Positions 7,370-15,606 of a stretch of DNA of 64,000 nucleotides are shown here, piece by piece (the first letter of the stretch is position 1; the number at the start of each line of letters is the position of its first letter). Under the pieces are notes generated by a model, which was not told where the DNA came from, made no database searches, and saw nothing but the letters and a program-made list of their open reading frames with translations. The stretch is from NCBI GenBank assembly GCA_017886765.1, contig JAGHJI010000062.1, forward strand, positions 1 to 64,000, in the 5' to 3' direction. The position numbers and the translations under genes are program-made. The stretch is from Eubacterium sp. (GTDB taxonomy: Bacteria > Bacillota > Clostridia > Oscillospirales > Acutalibacteraceae).

Positions 7370-10030
7370 ATGAAAGAATATTTAAAAAATGTTTCCCGGG
7401 TCTATGAGGAAGTCAAATCATCGGAAAACGGACTGACCTCCTCCCAGGCTGCCGAAAGGCTTGAAAGAAACGGAAAAAACAAACTTGCCGAAGGCAAAAA
7501 AGAATCAATTATTCATAGATTTTTAATGCAGCTTGCCGACCCGATGATCATTATTCTGATCGTTGCCGCCGTTATATCTGCCGTAACTGCTTACATCGGC
7601 GGTGAGGGCGAGGGCTATGCCGATGTTGTTATCATTCTGATTGTAGTCATCATAAACGCCGTGCTGGGCGTTTATCAGGAAAGCAAAGCGGAAAAGGCGA
7701 TTGAAGCGCTGCAGGAGATTGCCGCGGCAACTTCCAAGGTAATCCGTGACGGAAAACTGACAGACATTAAATCAGAAGATCTGGTTATCGGCGACGTGGT
7801 TGTGCTTGAAGCCGGCGACAGCGTTCCTGCGGACTGCCGTATCGTTTCCTGCGCGTCAATGAAAATTGAAGAAGCCGCCCTTACCGGGGAGTCCGTTCCC
7901 GTCAATAAACAGACGGAGGAAATAGACCCATTGGGCAGTGACGACATCCCTCTGGGCGACAGAAAGAATATGTGCTACATGGGCTCCAATGTGGTTTACG
8001 GTCACGGAAAAGCGGTTGTGGTAGCAACAGGTATGGATACCGAAATGGGAAAAATTGCCGATGCGCTCACAACTGCCGAGAAAAATGAAACGCCGCTGCA
8101 AATCAAGCTTAACCAGCTTTCAAAGGTCTTATCCTTTTTAGTTTTAGGAATCTGCGTATTTATTTTCGCTTTTGATATTATCCGCGCTGTTGTCACGGGC
8201 GGTGATCTAAGCTTCAGCTCCGTGCTTGACACCTTCATGATCGCCGTATCTCTGGCGGTTGCCGCTATACCTGAGGGCCTTGCCGCCGTTGTTACCATCG
8301 TACTCTCCATAGGCGTAACCAAAATGAGCAAGCGCAACGCTGTTATTCGTCAGCTGACCGCAGTTGAAACGCTGGGGTGTACCCAGATCATATGCTCTGA
8401 TAAGACCGGAACACTGACACAGAACAAAATGACCGTTGTGGAACACAAGGGCAGTGATGAAAAACTCCTTGCCTCCGCAATGGCGCTGTGCTGCGACGCG
8501 GAACTTCAGCAGGACGGAGAGGTCAAGGGCGAGCCGACAGAGGCGGCGCTGGTAGCCTATGCGCACAAGCTTGAAATGCCCAAATACGATTTGGAAAAAT
8601 CCTTCCCCAGGATTATGGAAGCGCCCTTTGACTCATCCAGGAAAATGATGTCCACCGTTCATCAGTCAGACCATGGCTTTATTCAGTATACAAAAGGCGC
8701 GCCTGACGTGGTTCTGTCCCGCTGCACATCATACTATGAAAACGGCAAAGCCGTGCCGATGACGGAGGAAAAGAAAAATCAAATTCTGGCTGAAAACAAG
8801 GAAATGGCGGACAGGGCTCTGCGTGTTCTCTGCTGCGCTATGAGAACTTATAAATCCAAACCTGAAAGCGACGCGGCTGACTCCCTTGAAAAAGAGCTTT
8901 GTTATATAGGCCTTACCGGTATGATCGACCCGGTACGTCCGGAAGTCGTGGATGCGATCAAGGAATGCCGCTCCGCCGGAATCAGACCGATTATGATTAC
9001 GGGAGACCATAAGGATACGGCGGTTGCCATAGCCAAGGAGCTTGGTATTATTGAGAACGAAAGCGGAGCAATCACCGGTGCCGAGCTTGACAAAATCAGC
9101 GACGATGATCTGCCCCGTGAGATTGAGAAATTTTCAGTTTACGCCCGTGTCCAGCCCGAACACAAGGTAAGAATCGTAAAGGCATGGAAAACGAAAGGCA
9201 AAATAACGGCAATGACCGGCGACGGTGTCAACGACGCGCCGTCCATCAAAAACGCCGATATCGGTATCGGCATGGGCATCACCGGCACAGATGTAACAAA
9301 GAACGTGGCGGATATGGTGCTTGCGGACGATAACTTCGCCACCATCGTATCTGCTGTTGAAGAGGGCAGAAGAATTTATGACAATATCCGAAATTCCATA
9401 CAGTTCCTGCTTTCCTCCAATTTGTCCGAGGTCGTATCCATTTTTGTCGCTACGCTTTTCGGTTTTACGATATTCGAGCCTGTTCATCTGCTCTGGATCA
9501 ACCTGATCACAGACTGCTTCCCGGCTCTGGCACTGGGACTGGAAAAGGGTGAAAAAAACATTATGAACCGCGCTCCCCGTAATTCAAAAGACGGTATTTT
9601 TGCGGGAGGACTGGGATTTGACGTGGTATACCAGGGACTTATGGTATCCCTGCTGACACTGCTTGCCTATTTCTTCGGCACAAATCAGCTTGGCATAACG
9701 CTTGCTGCGGGAACGGAGGAGGTCATTCATCAAAACGGCATGACCATGGCATTTCTTACGCTAGCCATGTCGGAAATTTTCCACTCCTTCAATATGCGTT
9801 CCCGCCGCCAGTCCATCGTTCAGATGGGCGGTATCAACTGGTATCTTGTGGGCGCTATGGTCCTGAGCCTTGTGCTTTCAACCGCGGTCATTTATATTCC
9901 GTTTCTTGAGCAGGCATTCGGCTTTGCCCATATCAGCCTGACGGAATACGGGATTTCCCTTGCGCTTTCCGTTTGCGTCATCCCGATTGTTGAAATCGTC
10001 AAGGCAATTCAGCGCGCGCTGAAAAAATAA
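7370..10030 (+). CDS. P-type cation ATPase (PMCA-type Ca2+/Mn2+)
   Basis: A P2-type ATPase of 886 aa that pumps divalent cations out across the cytoplasmic membrane. Domains in order are an N-terminal cation-ATPase region, membrane helices, LTGES at about 171-175 (actuator), AAIPEGLAA at 299-306 (ion-binding helix 4), SDKTGTLT with phosphorylated Asp344, then TGDGVNDAP and six C-terminal helices. Annotation pipelines usually call such proteins calcium transporters. The Mn2+ riboswitch in the leader points to Mn2+ export or combined Ca2+/Mn2+ export, as for the riboswitch-controlled ATPases of other Firmicutes. This is inference from context. Confidence 0.93.
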   Translation: MKEYLKNVSRVYEEVKSSENGLTSSQAAERLERNGKNKLAEGKKESIIHRFLMQLADPMIIILIVAAVISAVTAYIGGEGEGYADVVIILIVVIINAVLGVYQESKAEKAIEALQEIAAATSKVIRDGKLTDIKSEDLVIGDVVVLEAGDSVPADCRIVSCASMKIEEAALTGESVPVNKQTEEIDPLGSDDIPLGDRKNMCYMGSNVVYGHGKAVVVATGMDTEMGKIADALTTAEKNETPLQIKLNQLSKVLSFLVLGICVFIFAFDIIRAVVTGGDLSFSSVLDTFMIAVSLAVAAIPEGLAAVVTIVLSIGVTKMSKRNAVIRQLTAVETLGCTQIICSDKTGTLTQNKMTVVEHKGSDEKLLASAMALCCDAELQQDGEVKGEPTEAALVAYAHKLEMPKYDLEKSFPRIMEAPFDSSRKMMSTVHQSDHGFIQYTKGAPDVVLSRCTSYYENGKAVPMTEEKKNQILAENKEMADRALRVLCCAMRTYKSKPESDAADSLEKELCYIGLTGMIDPVRPEVVDAIKECRSAGIRPIMITGDHKDTAVAIAKELGIIENESGAITGAELDKISDDDLPREIEKFSVYARVQPEHKVRIVKAWKTKGKITAMTGDGVNDAPSIKNADIGIGMGITGTDVTKNVADMVLADDNFATIVSAVEEGRRIYDNIRNSIQFLLSSNLSEVVSIFVATLFGFTIFEPVHLLWINLITDCFPALALGLEKGEKNIMNRAPRNSKDGIFAGGLGFDVVYQGLMVSLLTLLAYFFGTNQLGITLAAGTEEVIHQNGMTMAFLTLAMSEIFHSFNMRSRRQSIVQMGGINWYLVGAMVLSLVLSTAVIYIPFLEQAFGFAHISLTEYGISLALSVCVIPIVEIVKAIQRALKK

Positions 10031-10077
10031 GGATTACCAAAAGCGTTTAAACAGCGTTTTGTATTTTTAATTGTGTT

Positions 10078-10103
10078 ACGGGCGATTGATAATCGCCCCT
10101 ACG
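10078..10103 (+). repeat. dispersed palindrome, copy 1
   Basis: ACGGGCGATTGATAATCGCCCCTACG: a short hairpin (GGGCGATT / AATCGCCC) ending in CCTACG. A second copy lies at 15378. Both are just downstream of genes. It resembles REP-like dispersed repeats, but only two copies are seen here. Confidence 0.6.
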
Positions 10104-10182
10104 GTTGTAAGTGCGTCACGGCGAGCAAAAAGGGGTTTCCAAAGTGGAATAAGCCTGCGCCTCCCCTTTGGTCGTTTTCTCG

Positions 10183-10215
10183 GTTACCATCTTTTGCGAC
10201 TCAAAAGATGGTAAC
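10183..10215. repeat. 14-bp perfect inverted repeat
   Basis: GTTACCATCTTTTG / CAAAAGATGGTAAC with loop CGACT. It lies in the 270-base gap between two convergent ATPase genes. No T-run follows on either strand, so it is not a typical terminator. Upstream, AAAAAGGGG and CCCCTTTGG could form another stem. Nothing coding is seen in the gap. Confidence 0.6.
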
Positions 10216-10264
10216 ATCCGCGCGTATGCGCAAATCACAAGTTTAACATATTTCATACGATAAA

Positions 10265-10298
10265 AAAGAGGCTGCATATCGCAGCCTCTTTCTTTTTA
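10265..10298. terminator. bidirectional terminator
   Basis: AAAGAGGCTGC / GCAGCCTCTTT with loop ATATC, T-rich on both sides (TTTCTTTTT on +, CTCTTTTTTA on -). It serves the Ca/Mn ATPase (+) and the Zn/Cd ATPase (-). Confidence 0.9.
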
Positions 10299-10300
10299 CA

Positions 10301-12310
10301 TTATTTTTTCTTTCGGGATATCATGGTGCGCATGGAATTTGCCACGGCAATGAGGCATACGCCCACATCACCGAACACCGCCAGCCACATGGCGTTTTCA
10401 TCAAAAATGCCTAAGGTTGAACCGATGATAATCAATATTTTAACAACAAGAGAGAAAATAATATTTTCCCGAACGGTCGCCATTGCCTTTTTCGCAATCC
10501 TGCGCCCCTTTGGAATCTTTGAAAGAGAGTCGCCCATAATCACCATATCAGACGCCTCTATCGCCACATCTGAACCAATTCCGCCCATGGCGATACCAAG
10601 GTCAGCCTGCGCGAGAACGGGCGCGTCATTAATACCATCACCTGTATAAAGAACGGTTCTTCCGCTGTCCTGAAGCTCTTTTACCTTAGCCACCTTTTCA
10701 TCCGGAAGAAGCTTTGCGTAAACCGTGTCGATTCCTGCTTTTTTCGCGATATCCTTTGCGATGGGCTCCTTATCACCGGTAAGCATTACCGTGTGCGTAA
10801 TACCCATGCGGTGCAGATCGGCAAGCGCTTCCTTGCTGTCCTGCTTTATAATGTCGGCAAATACGATGTCGCCCTTAAATTCCGTTTCACTGGCGCAGTA
10901 CACAGCCGTTCCTATACATTTCGTTTCCACAAAATCAACGCCGATTTCCTTCATCAGCTTGTCGTTGCCGACATAATATTTGACTCCGTCAACAACGGCG
11001 GAAACACCTTTTCCGGCATAATTTCTGGCGTCTTTAACGTCGAAGCCGTCGGCATAGTGACCAAAGGCAAGGCTGATGGATTTTGCCAGGGGATGCGTTG
11101 AATACTTTTCGCATGCCGCAATAATACCCAAAAGCTCCCGGTGCTGATTATCACTGCAATGGCAGTTATAGCACTCGCATTTTACGTACTCAAATTTACC
11201 GCTTGTAATTGTTCCCGTTTTATCAAACACGCCGGTATCTGCCTTGGCAAGCATCTCCAGATAGTTGCCGCCCTTGACCAGAATGCCCTCTTTTGAACAG
11301 GCGCCGATTCCGCTGAAAAAGCTCAGGGGTATGGAAATAACCAGGGCGCACGGACAGGAAACGACCAGTACGGAAAGGCCTCTGTATATCCATTCTCTCC
11401 ACTCTCCGCCAAGGAAAAGGGGAGGAATGAGAATAACTGCCAGCGCGATCAGACATACGATAGGCGTATAGATACGGGCAAATCTTGTAATAAAATGCTC
11501 GGCGTTACTTTTTTTGTCCTCGGCTTTTTCAAGCATATCCAGGATCTTTGCAACCGTTGAGTCCTTATATTCCTTTGTCGCCCTTACTTTGATGGCGCCG
11601 TCCACATCCACCGAGCCGGCGAGTACCTCGTCGCCGGGCGCTTTGGATACAGGTATGGATTCACCGGTAAGCGCTTTCATATCCAGCTCGGCGCAGCCCT
11701 CAACAATCTCACCGTCAATATCCAGTTTTTCACCGGGTCGGATTACCATAACATCCCCGATTTTAACTTGATCCGGTGATATGGTAACCTCCGCATTATC
11801 CCGGATCACCGTAACCTCCTGGGACTTGAGTTCCAGCATATCCTTAATGGATTTCCTGCTTCTCTGTACCGCAAGGCTCTGCAGAAACTCTCCTATGGTA
11901 AACAGGAACATAACGGCGCAGCCCTCAACATATTCGCCAACGGCAAAAGCGCCTATGGACGCTATGCTCATCAGGAAATTTTCATTGAATATATCGCCGT
12001 GAATAATTCCCTCAACCGCCTCTTTAATAATAGAAAAGCCGACGATAAGATACGATATGCCAAAGCAGATAAGATATATAAAACTCGGAATATCGGCGAT
12101 TCCTCTTTCGGACAGCTCGTTGAGTATGTATCCCGCTGCAAGAAGTATACCTGATGCGGCTACCTTGAAAATAAACTCTTTTTTGTTCAGCTCCTCATGG
12201 GCGTGGTCATGTCCGCAGCCGCAGCCGTCATCATGATTATGGCAATGTTCGTCATGGCTATGTTCATTTCCGCAGATTTCACATTCGTTATGATTGTGTT
12301 CATTTTTCAT
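10301..12310 (-). CDS. cadA: Zn2+/Cd2+/Pb2+ P1B-type efflux ATPase
   Basis: Heavy-metal exporter of 669 aa in the cytoplasmic membrane. Instead of a typical ferredoxin-like HMA domain it opens with a His/Cys-rich tail of about 40 residues (HSHDEHCHNHDDGCGCGHDHAH), a likely soft-metal binding segment. Then follow LTGES, the metal-channel motif SCPCALV, FDKTGTIT with the phosphorylated Asp, STHPLAKS (the P1B HP motif) and TGDGINDAP. The start is moved from the track's 12340 to ATG 12310: GTGGAGGAATAATT gives a good ribosome site and the longer version has none. It starts 2 bases after the arsR stop, so the two are translationally coupled. Confidence 0.94.
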   Translation of the reverse strand: MKNEHNHNECEICGNEHSHDEHCHNHDDGCGCGHDHAHEELNKKEFIFKVAASGILLAAGYILNELSERGIADIPSFIYLICFGISYLIVGFSIIKEAVEGIIHGDIFNENFLMSIASIGAFAVGEYVEGCAVMFLFTIGEFLQSLAVQRSRKSIKDMLELKSQEVTVIRDNAEVTISPDQVKIGDVMVIRPGEKLDIDGEIVEGCAELDMKALTGESIPVSKAPGDEVLAGSVDVDGAIKVRATKEYKDSTVAKILDMLEKAEDKKSNAEHFITRFARIYTPIVCLIALAVILIPPLFLGGEWREWIYRGLSVLVVSCPCALVISIPLSFFSGIGACSKEGILVKGGNYLEMLAKADTGVFDKTGTITSGKFEYVKCECYNCHCSDNQHRELLGIIAACEKYSTHPLAKSISLAFGHYADGFDVKDARNYAGKGVSAVVDGVKYYVGNDKLMKEIGVDFVETKCIGTAVYCASETEFKGDIVFADIIKQDSKEALADLHRMGITHTVMLTGDKEPIAKDIAKKAGIDTVYAKLLPDEKVAKVKELQDSGRTVLYTGDGINDAPVLAQADLGIAMGGIGSDVAIEASDMVIMGDSLSKIPKGRRIAKKAMATVRENIIFSLVVKILIIIGSTLGIFDENAMWLAVFGDVGVCLIAVANSMRTMISRKKK

Positions 12311-12312
12311 AA

Positions 12313-12612
12313 TTATTCCTCCACGTGCTCTGTGGCACAATTAATGATTGTTTTTACATGGTCATCAGAAAGGGAATAAATCATACTCTTACCCTGACGC
12401 CTGTATTTAATTAAATGATTTTGTTTAAGCACCCTCAGCTGGTGGGATATGGCCGTCTGGCTCATCTCCAGCTTCTGGGCAATATCGCCTACGCAAAGCT
12501 CCCCGTCAAAAAGGGCAACAAGAATACGTATCCTCGTTGAGTCCGAAAAGACCTTGAACAGATCCGCCAGGTCGTAGACGATCTCTTCATCAAGAAATTC
12601 ATTCTCTTCCAT
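12313..12612 (-). CDS. ArsR/SmtB-type zinc-sensing repressor
   Basis: A winged-helix repressor of about 99 aa with HTH MSQTAISHQLRVLKQ. Near the C-terminus, DDHVKTIINCATEHVEE reproduces the spacing of the alpha-5 Zn2+ site of SmtB/CzrA (D-x-H, 11 residues on to His, then x2-E). This predicts Zn2+ (or Co2+) sensing; the ELCVGD segment lacks the paired Cys of CadC-type alpha-3 sites. The track start (12642) coincides with the predicted transcription start and lies inside the operator, whereas ATG 12612 has GAGGTG seven bases upstream, so the shorter form is chosen. It heads the operon with cadA and should derepress it when metal rises. Confidence 0.92.
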   Translation of the reverse strand: MEENEFLDEEIVYDLADLFKVFSDSTRIRILVALFDGELCVGDIAQKLEMSQTAISHQLRVLKQNHLIKYRRQGKSMIYSLSDDHVKTIINCATEHVEE

Positions 12613-12622
12613 TCTATGCACC

Positions 12623-12646
12623 TCATATGAATAATTGTTCATATGA
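12623..12646 (-). promoter_or_regulatory. ArsR/SmtB operator
   Basis: TCATATGAA-N6-TTCATATGA, a perfect 9-bp dyad (12+12 with one mismatch) over the predicted transcription start. It resembles the 12-2-12 ATATGAACA-type operators of SmtB/CzrA proteins. Confidence 0.85.
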
Positions 12647-12648
12647 GC

Positions 12649-12677
12649 ATTATAGTCTACTTTTCAAAGATTGTCAA
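12649..12677 (-). promoter_or_regulatory. arsR-cadA promoter
   Basis: On the minus strand TTGACA, 17 bases, TATAAT, with the start at about 12642 inside the operator. It lies partly within the 3' end of the upstream DUF421 gene. Confidence 0.9.
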
Positions 12678-13328
12678 CTGTTTTTTATTATCCACCGTGG
12701 CAAGCAGGATATCCTCCGCTTTTTTGCCCCTGTCTTTCAGCTGCTCCTTAAGTTCTTTTTTTGTCATGTCCGCGTTTTTCAGGTCTTTCTCCATTATACG
12801 CCCGTCAATGATAACATTGATATAAAGTCCGTCCGCCATTGGGGCAAAATTGAAGTCCTTGGGCGTGAGCTGTCTTTTCAGCGCCACGGGCATAAAGCTG
12901 ATTTTTCCCGTCGTTTCCATAATGGCGTACTCTATATCCGCCAGGTTAAAATAACCGTTGCTTCTGGCGCTGGTCAGCAGATCGTTTATTTCAATTTTAG
13001 CCTTGTTCAGATTTTTTCTTAAAATTTTGCCTTTTTCAATAAGAATAATGGGCTGACCGGAAATAAATTTCCTCGCTTTCAGGCTTTTCTGGGAGATATA
13101 GGATAACACGATCCCTGTCAGTGCGTAAAAGGTCATGGCGGTTATTCCCTTCCACCATTCAAGGTCAATATTCGTTGCCATCTCCGCGGCAATGGAACCG
13201 ATAGAAATTCCGACAATATAGTCAAAAAAACTCATCTCGCTTATCTGCCTGCTGCCGCTGAGCTTTGTCAGAACGAACAATACCGCAATCGAAACAAAGG
13301 AAAGAATAAGGATATAAAGAAATTCCAC
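12657..13328 (-). CDS. DUF421 (YetF-like) membrane protein
   Basis: A YetF/YrbG-like inner-membrane protein of about 223 aa. Three hydrophobic helices cover the first 80 residues, followed by a soluble domain with the family motifs FFDYIVGISIGSIAAE and LADIEYAIMETTGKIS. Function is not established; relatives in Bacillus are linked to spore or envelope stress. The track begins at GTG 13337, but that GTG is part of the AAGGTGAT ribosome site, so GTG 13328 is the better start. Its 3' end overlaps the arsR-cadA promoter, which suggests weak read-through into the metal operon. Confidence 0.87.
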   Translation of the reverse strand: MEFLYILILSFVSIAVLFVLTKLSGSRQISEMSFFDYIVGISIGSIAAEMATNIDLEWWKGITAMTFYALTGIVLSYISQKSLKARKFISGQPIILIEKGKILRKNLNKAKIEINDLLTSARSNGYFNLADIEYAIMETTGKISFMPVALKRQLTPKDFNFAPMADGLYINVIIDGRIMEKDLKNADMTKKELKEQLKDRGKKAEDILLATVDNKKQLTIFEK

Positions 13329-13433
13329 ATGTATCACCTTTTTTATTTTTCTCCGTATTTCTTTCTATTATTTACGGGCACAGCAAATTTACACAATGCT
13401 TTTTAATATAAAAACAAAATTGTCCGCAGGGTA

Positions 13434-13461
13434 TTGACAAATCCTATCTGCGGCATATAAT
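13434..13461 (+). promoter_or_regulatory. ribU promoter
   Basis: TTGACA, 16 bases, TATAAT, about 27 bases upstream of the FMN riboswitch. Confidence 0.88.
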
Positions 13462-13487
13462 AATTATTGCAGACAATAGTCTGACTA

Positions 13488-13634
13488 AATATTTTCAGGG
13501 CGGGGTGCGATTCCCCACCGGCGGTAAAAGTCCGCGACCCGTAGCAATACGGCTGAATCGGTGAAATTCCGATACCGACGGTGTTGAGATAATTTCCTAC
13601 TCGGTTGTCTCTGAGTCCGGATGAGAGAAAATGT
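13488..13634 (+). promoter_or_regulatory. FMN (RFN) riboswitch
   Basis: Canonical RFN element: TCAGGGCGGGGTGCGATTCC, CCGGCGGTAAAAGTCCGCGACCC, GGTGAAATTCCGATACCGACGGT and GAGTCCGGATGAGAGAAAAT. It reports cellular FMN and shuts off the downstream riboflavin importer when FMN is plentiful. Confidence 0.98.
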
Positions 13635-13684
13635 TTGGCTGATTTAACAAAATATACATATCAGCCGCCGGTCAAAGCATTTGC

Positions 13685-13717
13685 GCCCTGACACAAACGT
13701 GTCGGGGCTTCTCTTTT
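13685..13717 (+). terminator. expression platform of the FMN riboswitch
   Basis: GCCCTGACAC / GTGTCGGGGC (one G-T pair) with loop AAAC and T-rich tail TTCTCTTTT, between aptamer and ribU. This is the expected FMN-dependent terminator. Confidence 0.85.
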
Positions 13718-13735
13718 GCCCAAAAAGGAGAAAAA

Positions 13736-14329
13736 ATGAAAAACAAAAAAATCAGAGTAATCACAGGCACGGCAATGCTGACCGCAGTAGGCGTTATACT
13801 GCAGTACATTGAAATTTCCATCCCTATCATTCCCAGCTTTATAAAACTTGATTTTTCGGACCTGCCGGAACTTATCGGCGCCTTTGCCTACGGCCCCGTG
13901 GCAGGTGTAATCATCTGTCTGCTGAGGAACCTAATTCATATGGCCGCTACCTCCAGCGCCGGAGTGGGCGAGCTGTCAAATTTCATTCTGGGCGCTGTGT
14001 TTTCCCTTGTGGCAGGATTGATCTACAAGCGCTTTAAAACAAAAAAAGGCGCTGTTATCGCCGGCGTTTCCGGCGCCGCCGCAATGGCGCTGGTCTCCCT
14101 GCCGTCAAACTATTTCCTGATCTATCCGCTTTATTATTCCGTTCTGGGCTTTCCGGAAAACGCGGTGCTTGATATGTATCAGGCTATCCTGCCCAGTGTG
14201 GAAAATATCTTCCAGGCACTTCTGATCTTCAATGTTCCCTTTACATTCGTAAAAGCGCTTATCTGCGCAATCGTCTGCATGATAATTTACAAACCGCTGT
14301 CACCGTTGCTTAAGGGTAAGAAAGATTAA
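13736..14329 (+). CDS. ribU: riboflavin ECF transporter S component
   Basis: A 197-aa membrane protein with about six helices, the substrate-binding subunit of an ECF-type riboflavin importer. It captures riboflavin and docks onto a shared EcfAA'T module that is not in this window. The segment KLDFSDLPELIGAFAYGP and the following helix LLRNLIH match RibU. The FMN riboswitch in its leader confirms the substrate. AGGAG lies shortly before the ATG. It is monocistronic. Confidence 0.96.
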   Translation: MKNKKIRVITGTAMLTAVGVILQYIEISIPIIPSFIKLDFSDLPELIGAFAYGPVAGVIICLLRNLIHMAATSSAGVGELSNFILGAVFSLVAGLIYKRFKTKKGAVIAGVSGAAAMALVSLPSNYFLIYPLYYSVLGFPENAVLDMYQAILPSVENIFQALLIFNVPFTFVKALICAIVCMIIYKPLSPLLKGKKD

Positions 14330-14330
14330 G

Positions 14331-14359
14331 TTGACACATTCATTATAATGGTTTAAAAT
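14331..14359 (+). promoter_or_regulatory. possible promoter for the GT2 gene
   Basis: TTGACA, 17 bases, TAAAAT immediately after the ribU stop. The next element is a terminator-like hairpin, so transcripts starting here would meet it within a few bases; the assignment is tentative. Confidence 0.5.
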
Positions 14360-14396
14360 GGCTAAGGTGGTATTTGCCGCCTTGGCTATTTTTTAT
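14360..14396 (+). terminator. ribU terminator
   Basis: GGCTAAGGTGG / CCGCCTTGGCT (three G-T pairs) followed by ATTTTTTAT. Confidence 0.8.
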
Positions 14397-14410
14397 AAGG
14401 ATGTGGAAAG

Positions 14411-15346
14411 ATGAAACTTTCTTTTATCGTTCCGTGTTACAACGAAGCTGAAAATGTAGACCCCTTTATTCAGTCCATAAATGATAATTTTCCCATTACA
14501 GAGGATTACGAGGTGGTTTTTGTCAACGACGGCAGCGCCGACAACACCTTTGAAAAGCTGAAAGAAATTAAGAAGTCCAGTCCGTGCAATATAAAGATCA
14601 TTAATTTTTCAAGGAATTTCGGCAAAGAGTCGGCAATGTACGCCGGACTTCAGCACGCCTGCGGCGATTTGGTTTCCATCATTGACGCCGATCTGCAGCA
14701 GGACCCTGCCATTGTTAAAAAAATGGTGAAAATGCTGGACGAAAATGCGGATATCGACTGCGTATGCGCCTGTCAGGAGGACCGGCACGAGGGCAAATTC
14801 ACGGCAATGTGCAAAAACGCCTTTTATAAAATAGCTGACAGATTCACGGAGATTCCGTTTCAAAGCGGCGCTTCCGATTTCAGAACTTTCAGAAAGAGCG
14901 TCCGTGACGCCTTGCTCTCCATGGGTGAATTCCACAGATTTTCAAAGGGTCTGTTCAGCTGGGTAGGCTTTAACACGGTCTATATCCCTTATACCGCAAA
15001 GGAACGTCAGGCGGGCAAAAGCAGCTTTAATTTCATAAAGCTTATCAAATACGCCTTTGAGGGAATCATCGCCTTTTCAACAGCGCCCCTTAAGTTCGCG
15101 TCGGTCATAGGCTCGCTGGCAACGCTGTTCAGTATTATATACGCCATTGTGACGATTATCAGAAAACTGGTAAACAATATCAGTGTGGACGGCTTTACAC
15201 AGCTGGTTATCATCATCACCTTTATCGGCGGAATACAGCTTTTCTCCATCGGCATTATCGGCGAATACCTGGCAAGGAACTATATCCAGACCAAAAACAG
15301 ACCGATATATATCGCCAAGGAAATTATTACGTATGACGATAAGTGA
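14411..15346 (+). CDS. GT2 glycosyltransferase (DPM/GtrB-like)
   Basis: A family 2 glycosyltransferase of 311 aa that loads a sugar onto undecaprenyl phosphate at the cytoplasmic membrane face. The GT-A domain starts SFIVPCYNEAENV; EVVFVNDGSADNT and IDADLQQDP (metal-binding DxD region) follow. Two C-terminal hydrophobic segments (about 228-252 and 264-290) and the tail EYLARNYIQTKNRP are typical of polyprenyl-phosphate glucosyltransferases such as GtrB/YkoT. Products are used to decorate teichoic acid, O-antigen or lipids. No flippase or acceptor enzyme is adjacent. Confidence 0.92.
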   Translation: MKLSFIVPCYNEAENVDPFIQSINDNFPITEDYEVVFVNDGSADNTFEKLKEIKKSSPCNIKIINFSRNFGKESAMYAGLQHACGDLVSIIDADLQQDPAIVKKMVKMLDENADIDCVCACQEDRHEGKFTAMCKNAFYKIADRFTEIPFQSGASDFRTFRKSVRDALLSMGEFHRFSKGLFSWVGFNTVYIPYTAKERQAGKSSFNFIKLIKYAFEGIIAFSTAPLKFASVIGSLATLFSIIYAIVTIIRKLVNNISVDGFTQLVIIITFIGGIQLFSIGIIGEYLARNYIQTKNRPIYIAKEIITYDDK

Positions 15347-15377
15347 GGAATAAAAAGAAAAACAACCACCTGTCAGA

Positions 15378-15403
15378 GAGGGCGATGAGTCATCGCCCCT
15401 ACG
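15378..15403 (+). repeat. dispersed palindrome, copy 2
   Basis: GAGGGCGATGAGTCATCGCCCCTACG: the same CGCCCCTACG end and the same GGGCGAT / ATCGCCC stem as the copy at 10078, with a changed loop. It lies between the GT2 stop and the terminator. Confidence 0.6.
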
Positions 15404-15416
15404 AAAACATCATAAC

Positions 15417-15449
15417 AAAAAGGAGCTGTGATATTCACAGCTCCTTTTT
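15417..15449. terminator. bidirectional terminator
   Basis: AAAAAGGAGCTGTGA / TCACAGCTCCTTTTT with loop TAT: a perfect 15-bp stem serving GT2 (+) and the Cys-rich ORF operon (-). Confidence 0.93.
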
Positions 15450-15450
15450 G

Positions 15451-15594
15451 TTATGCATATCTTTTGTATATATCGCAGTCCTGATAATTTGTGCCGTTCC
15501 AGTCGGTGCAGTAGTTATCATGCTTCGCCTCGGTCACCGTGTTTTTGCACAGATCGCATTTGTATTCGCCGTCCTTGTAATACGGACACCACAT
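15451..15594 (-). CDS. 47-aa Cys-rich small protein
   Basis: This is not in the ORF track because it is short. Reading the minus strand gives a 47-codon frame starting MWCPYYKDGEYKCDLCKNTV with a TAA stop. Five Cys are spaced C-x9-C-x2-C-x22-C-x10-C, which suggests a small zinc-ribbon-like fold. An ideal ribosome site GGAGGTGAG lies five bases before the ATG. It starts 12 bases after the stop of the CFI-box gene and ends at a strong terminator, so it is the second gene of a two-gene operon. Function is unknown. It is a gene on the strength of RBS, coupling and composition. Confidence 0.75.
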   Translation of the reverse strand: MWCPYYKDGEYKCDLCKNTVTEAKHDNYCTDWNGTNYQDCDIYKRYA

Positions 15595-15606
15595 ATTCTC
15601 ACCTCC

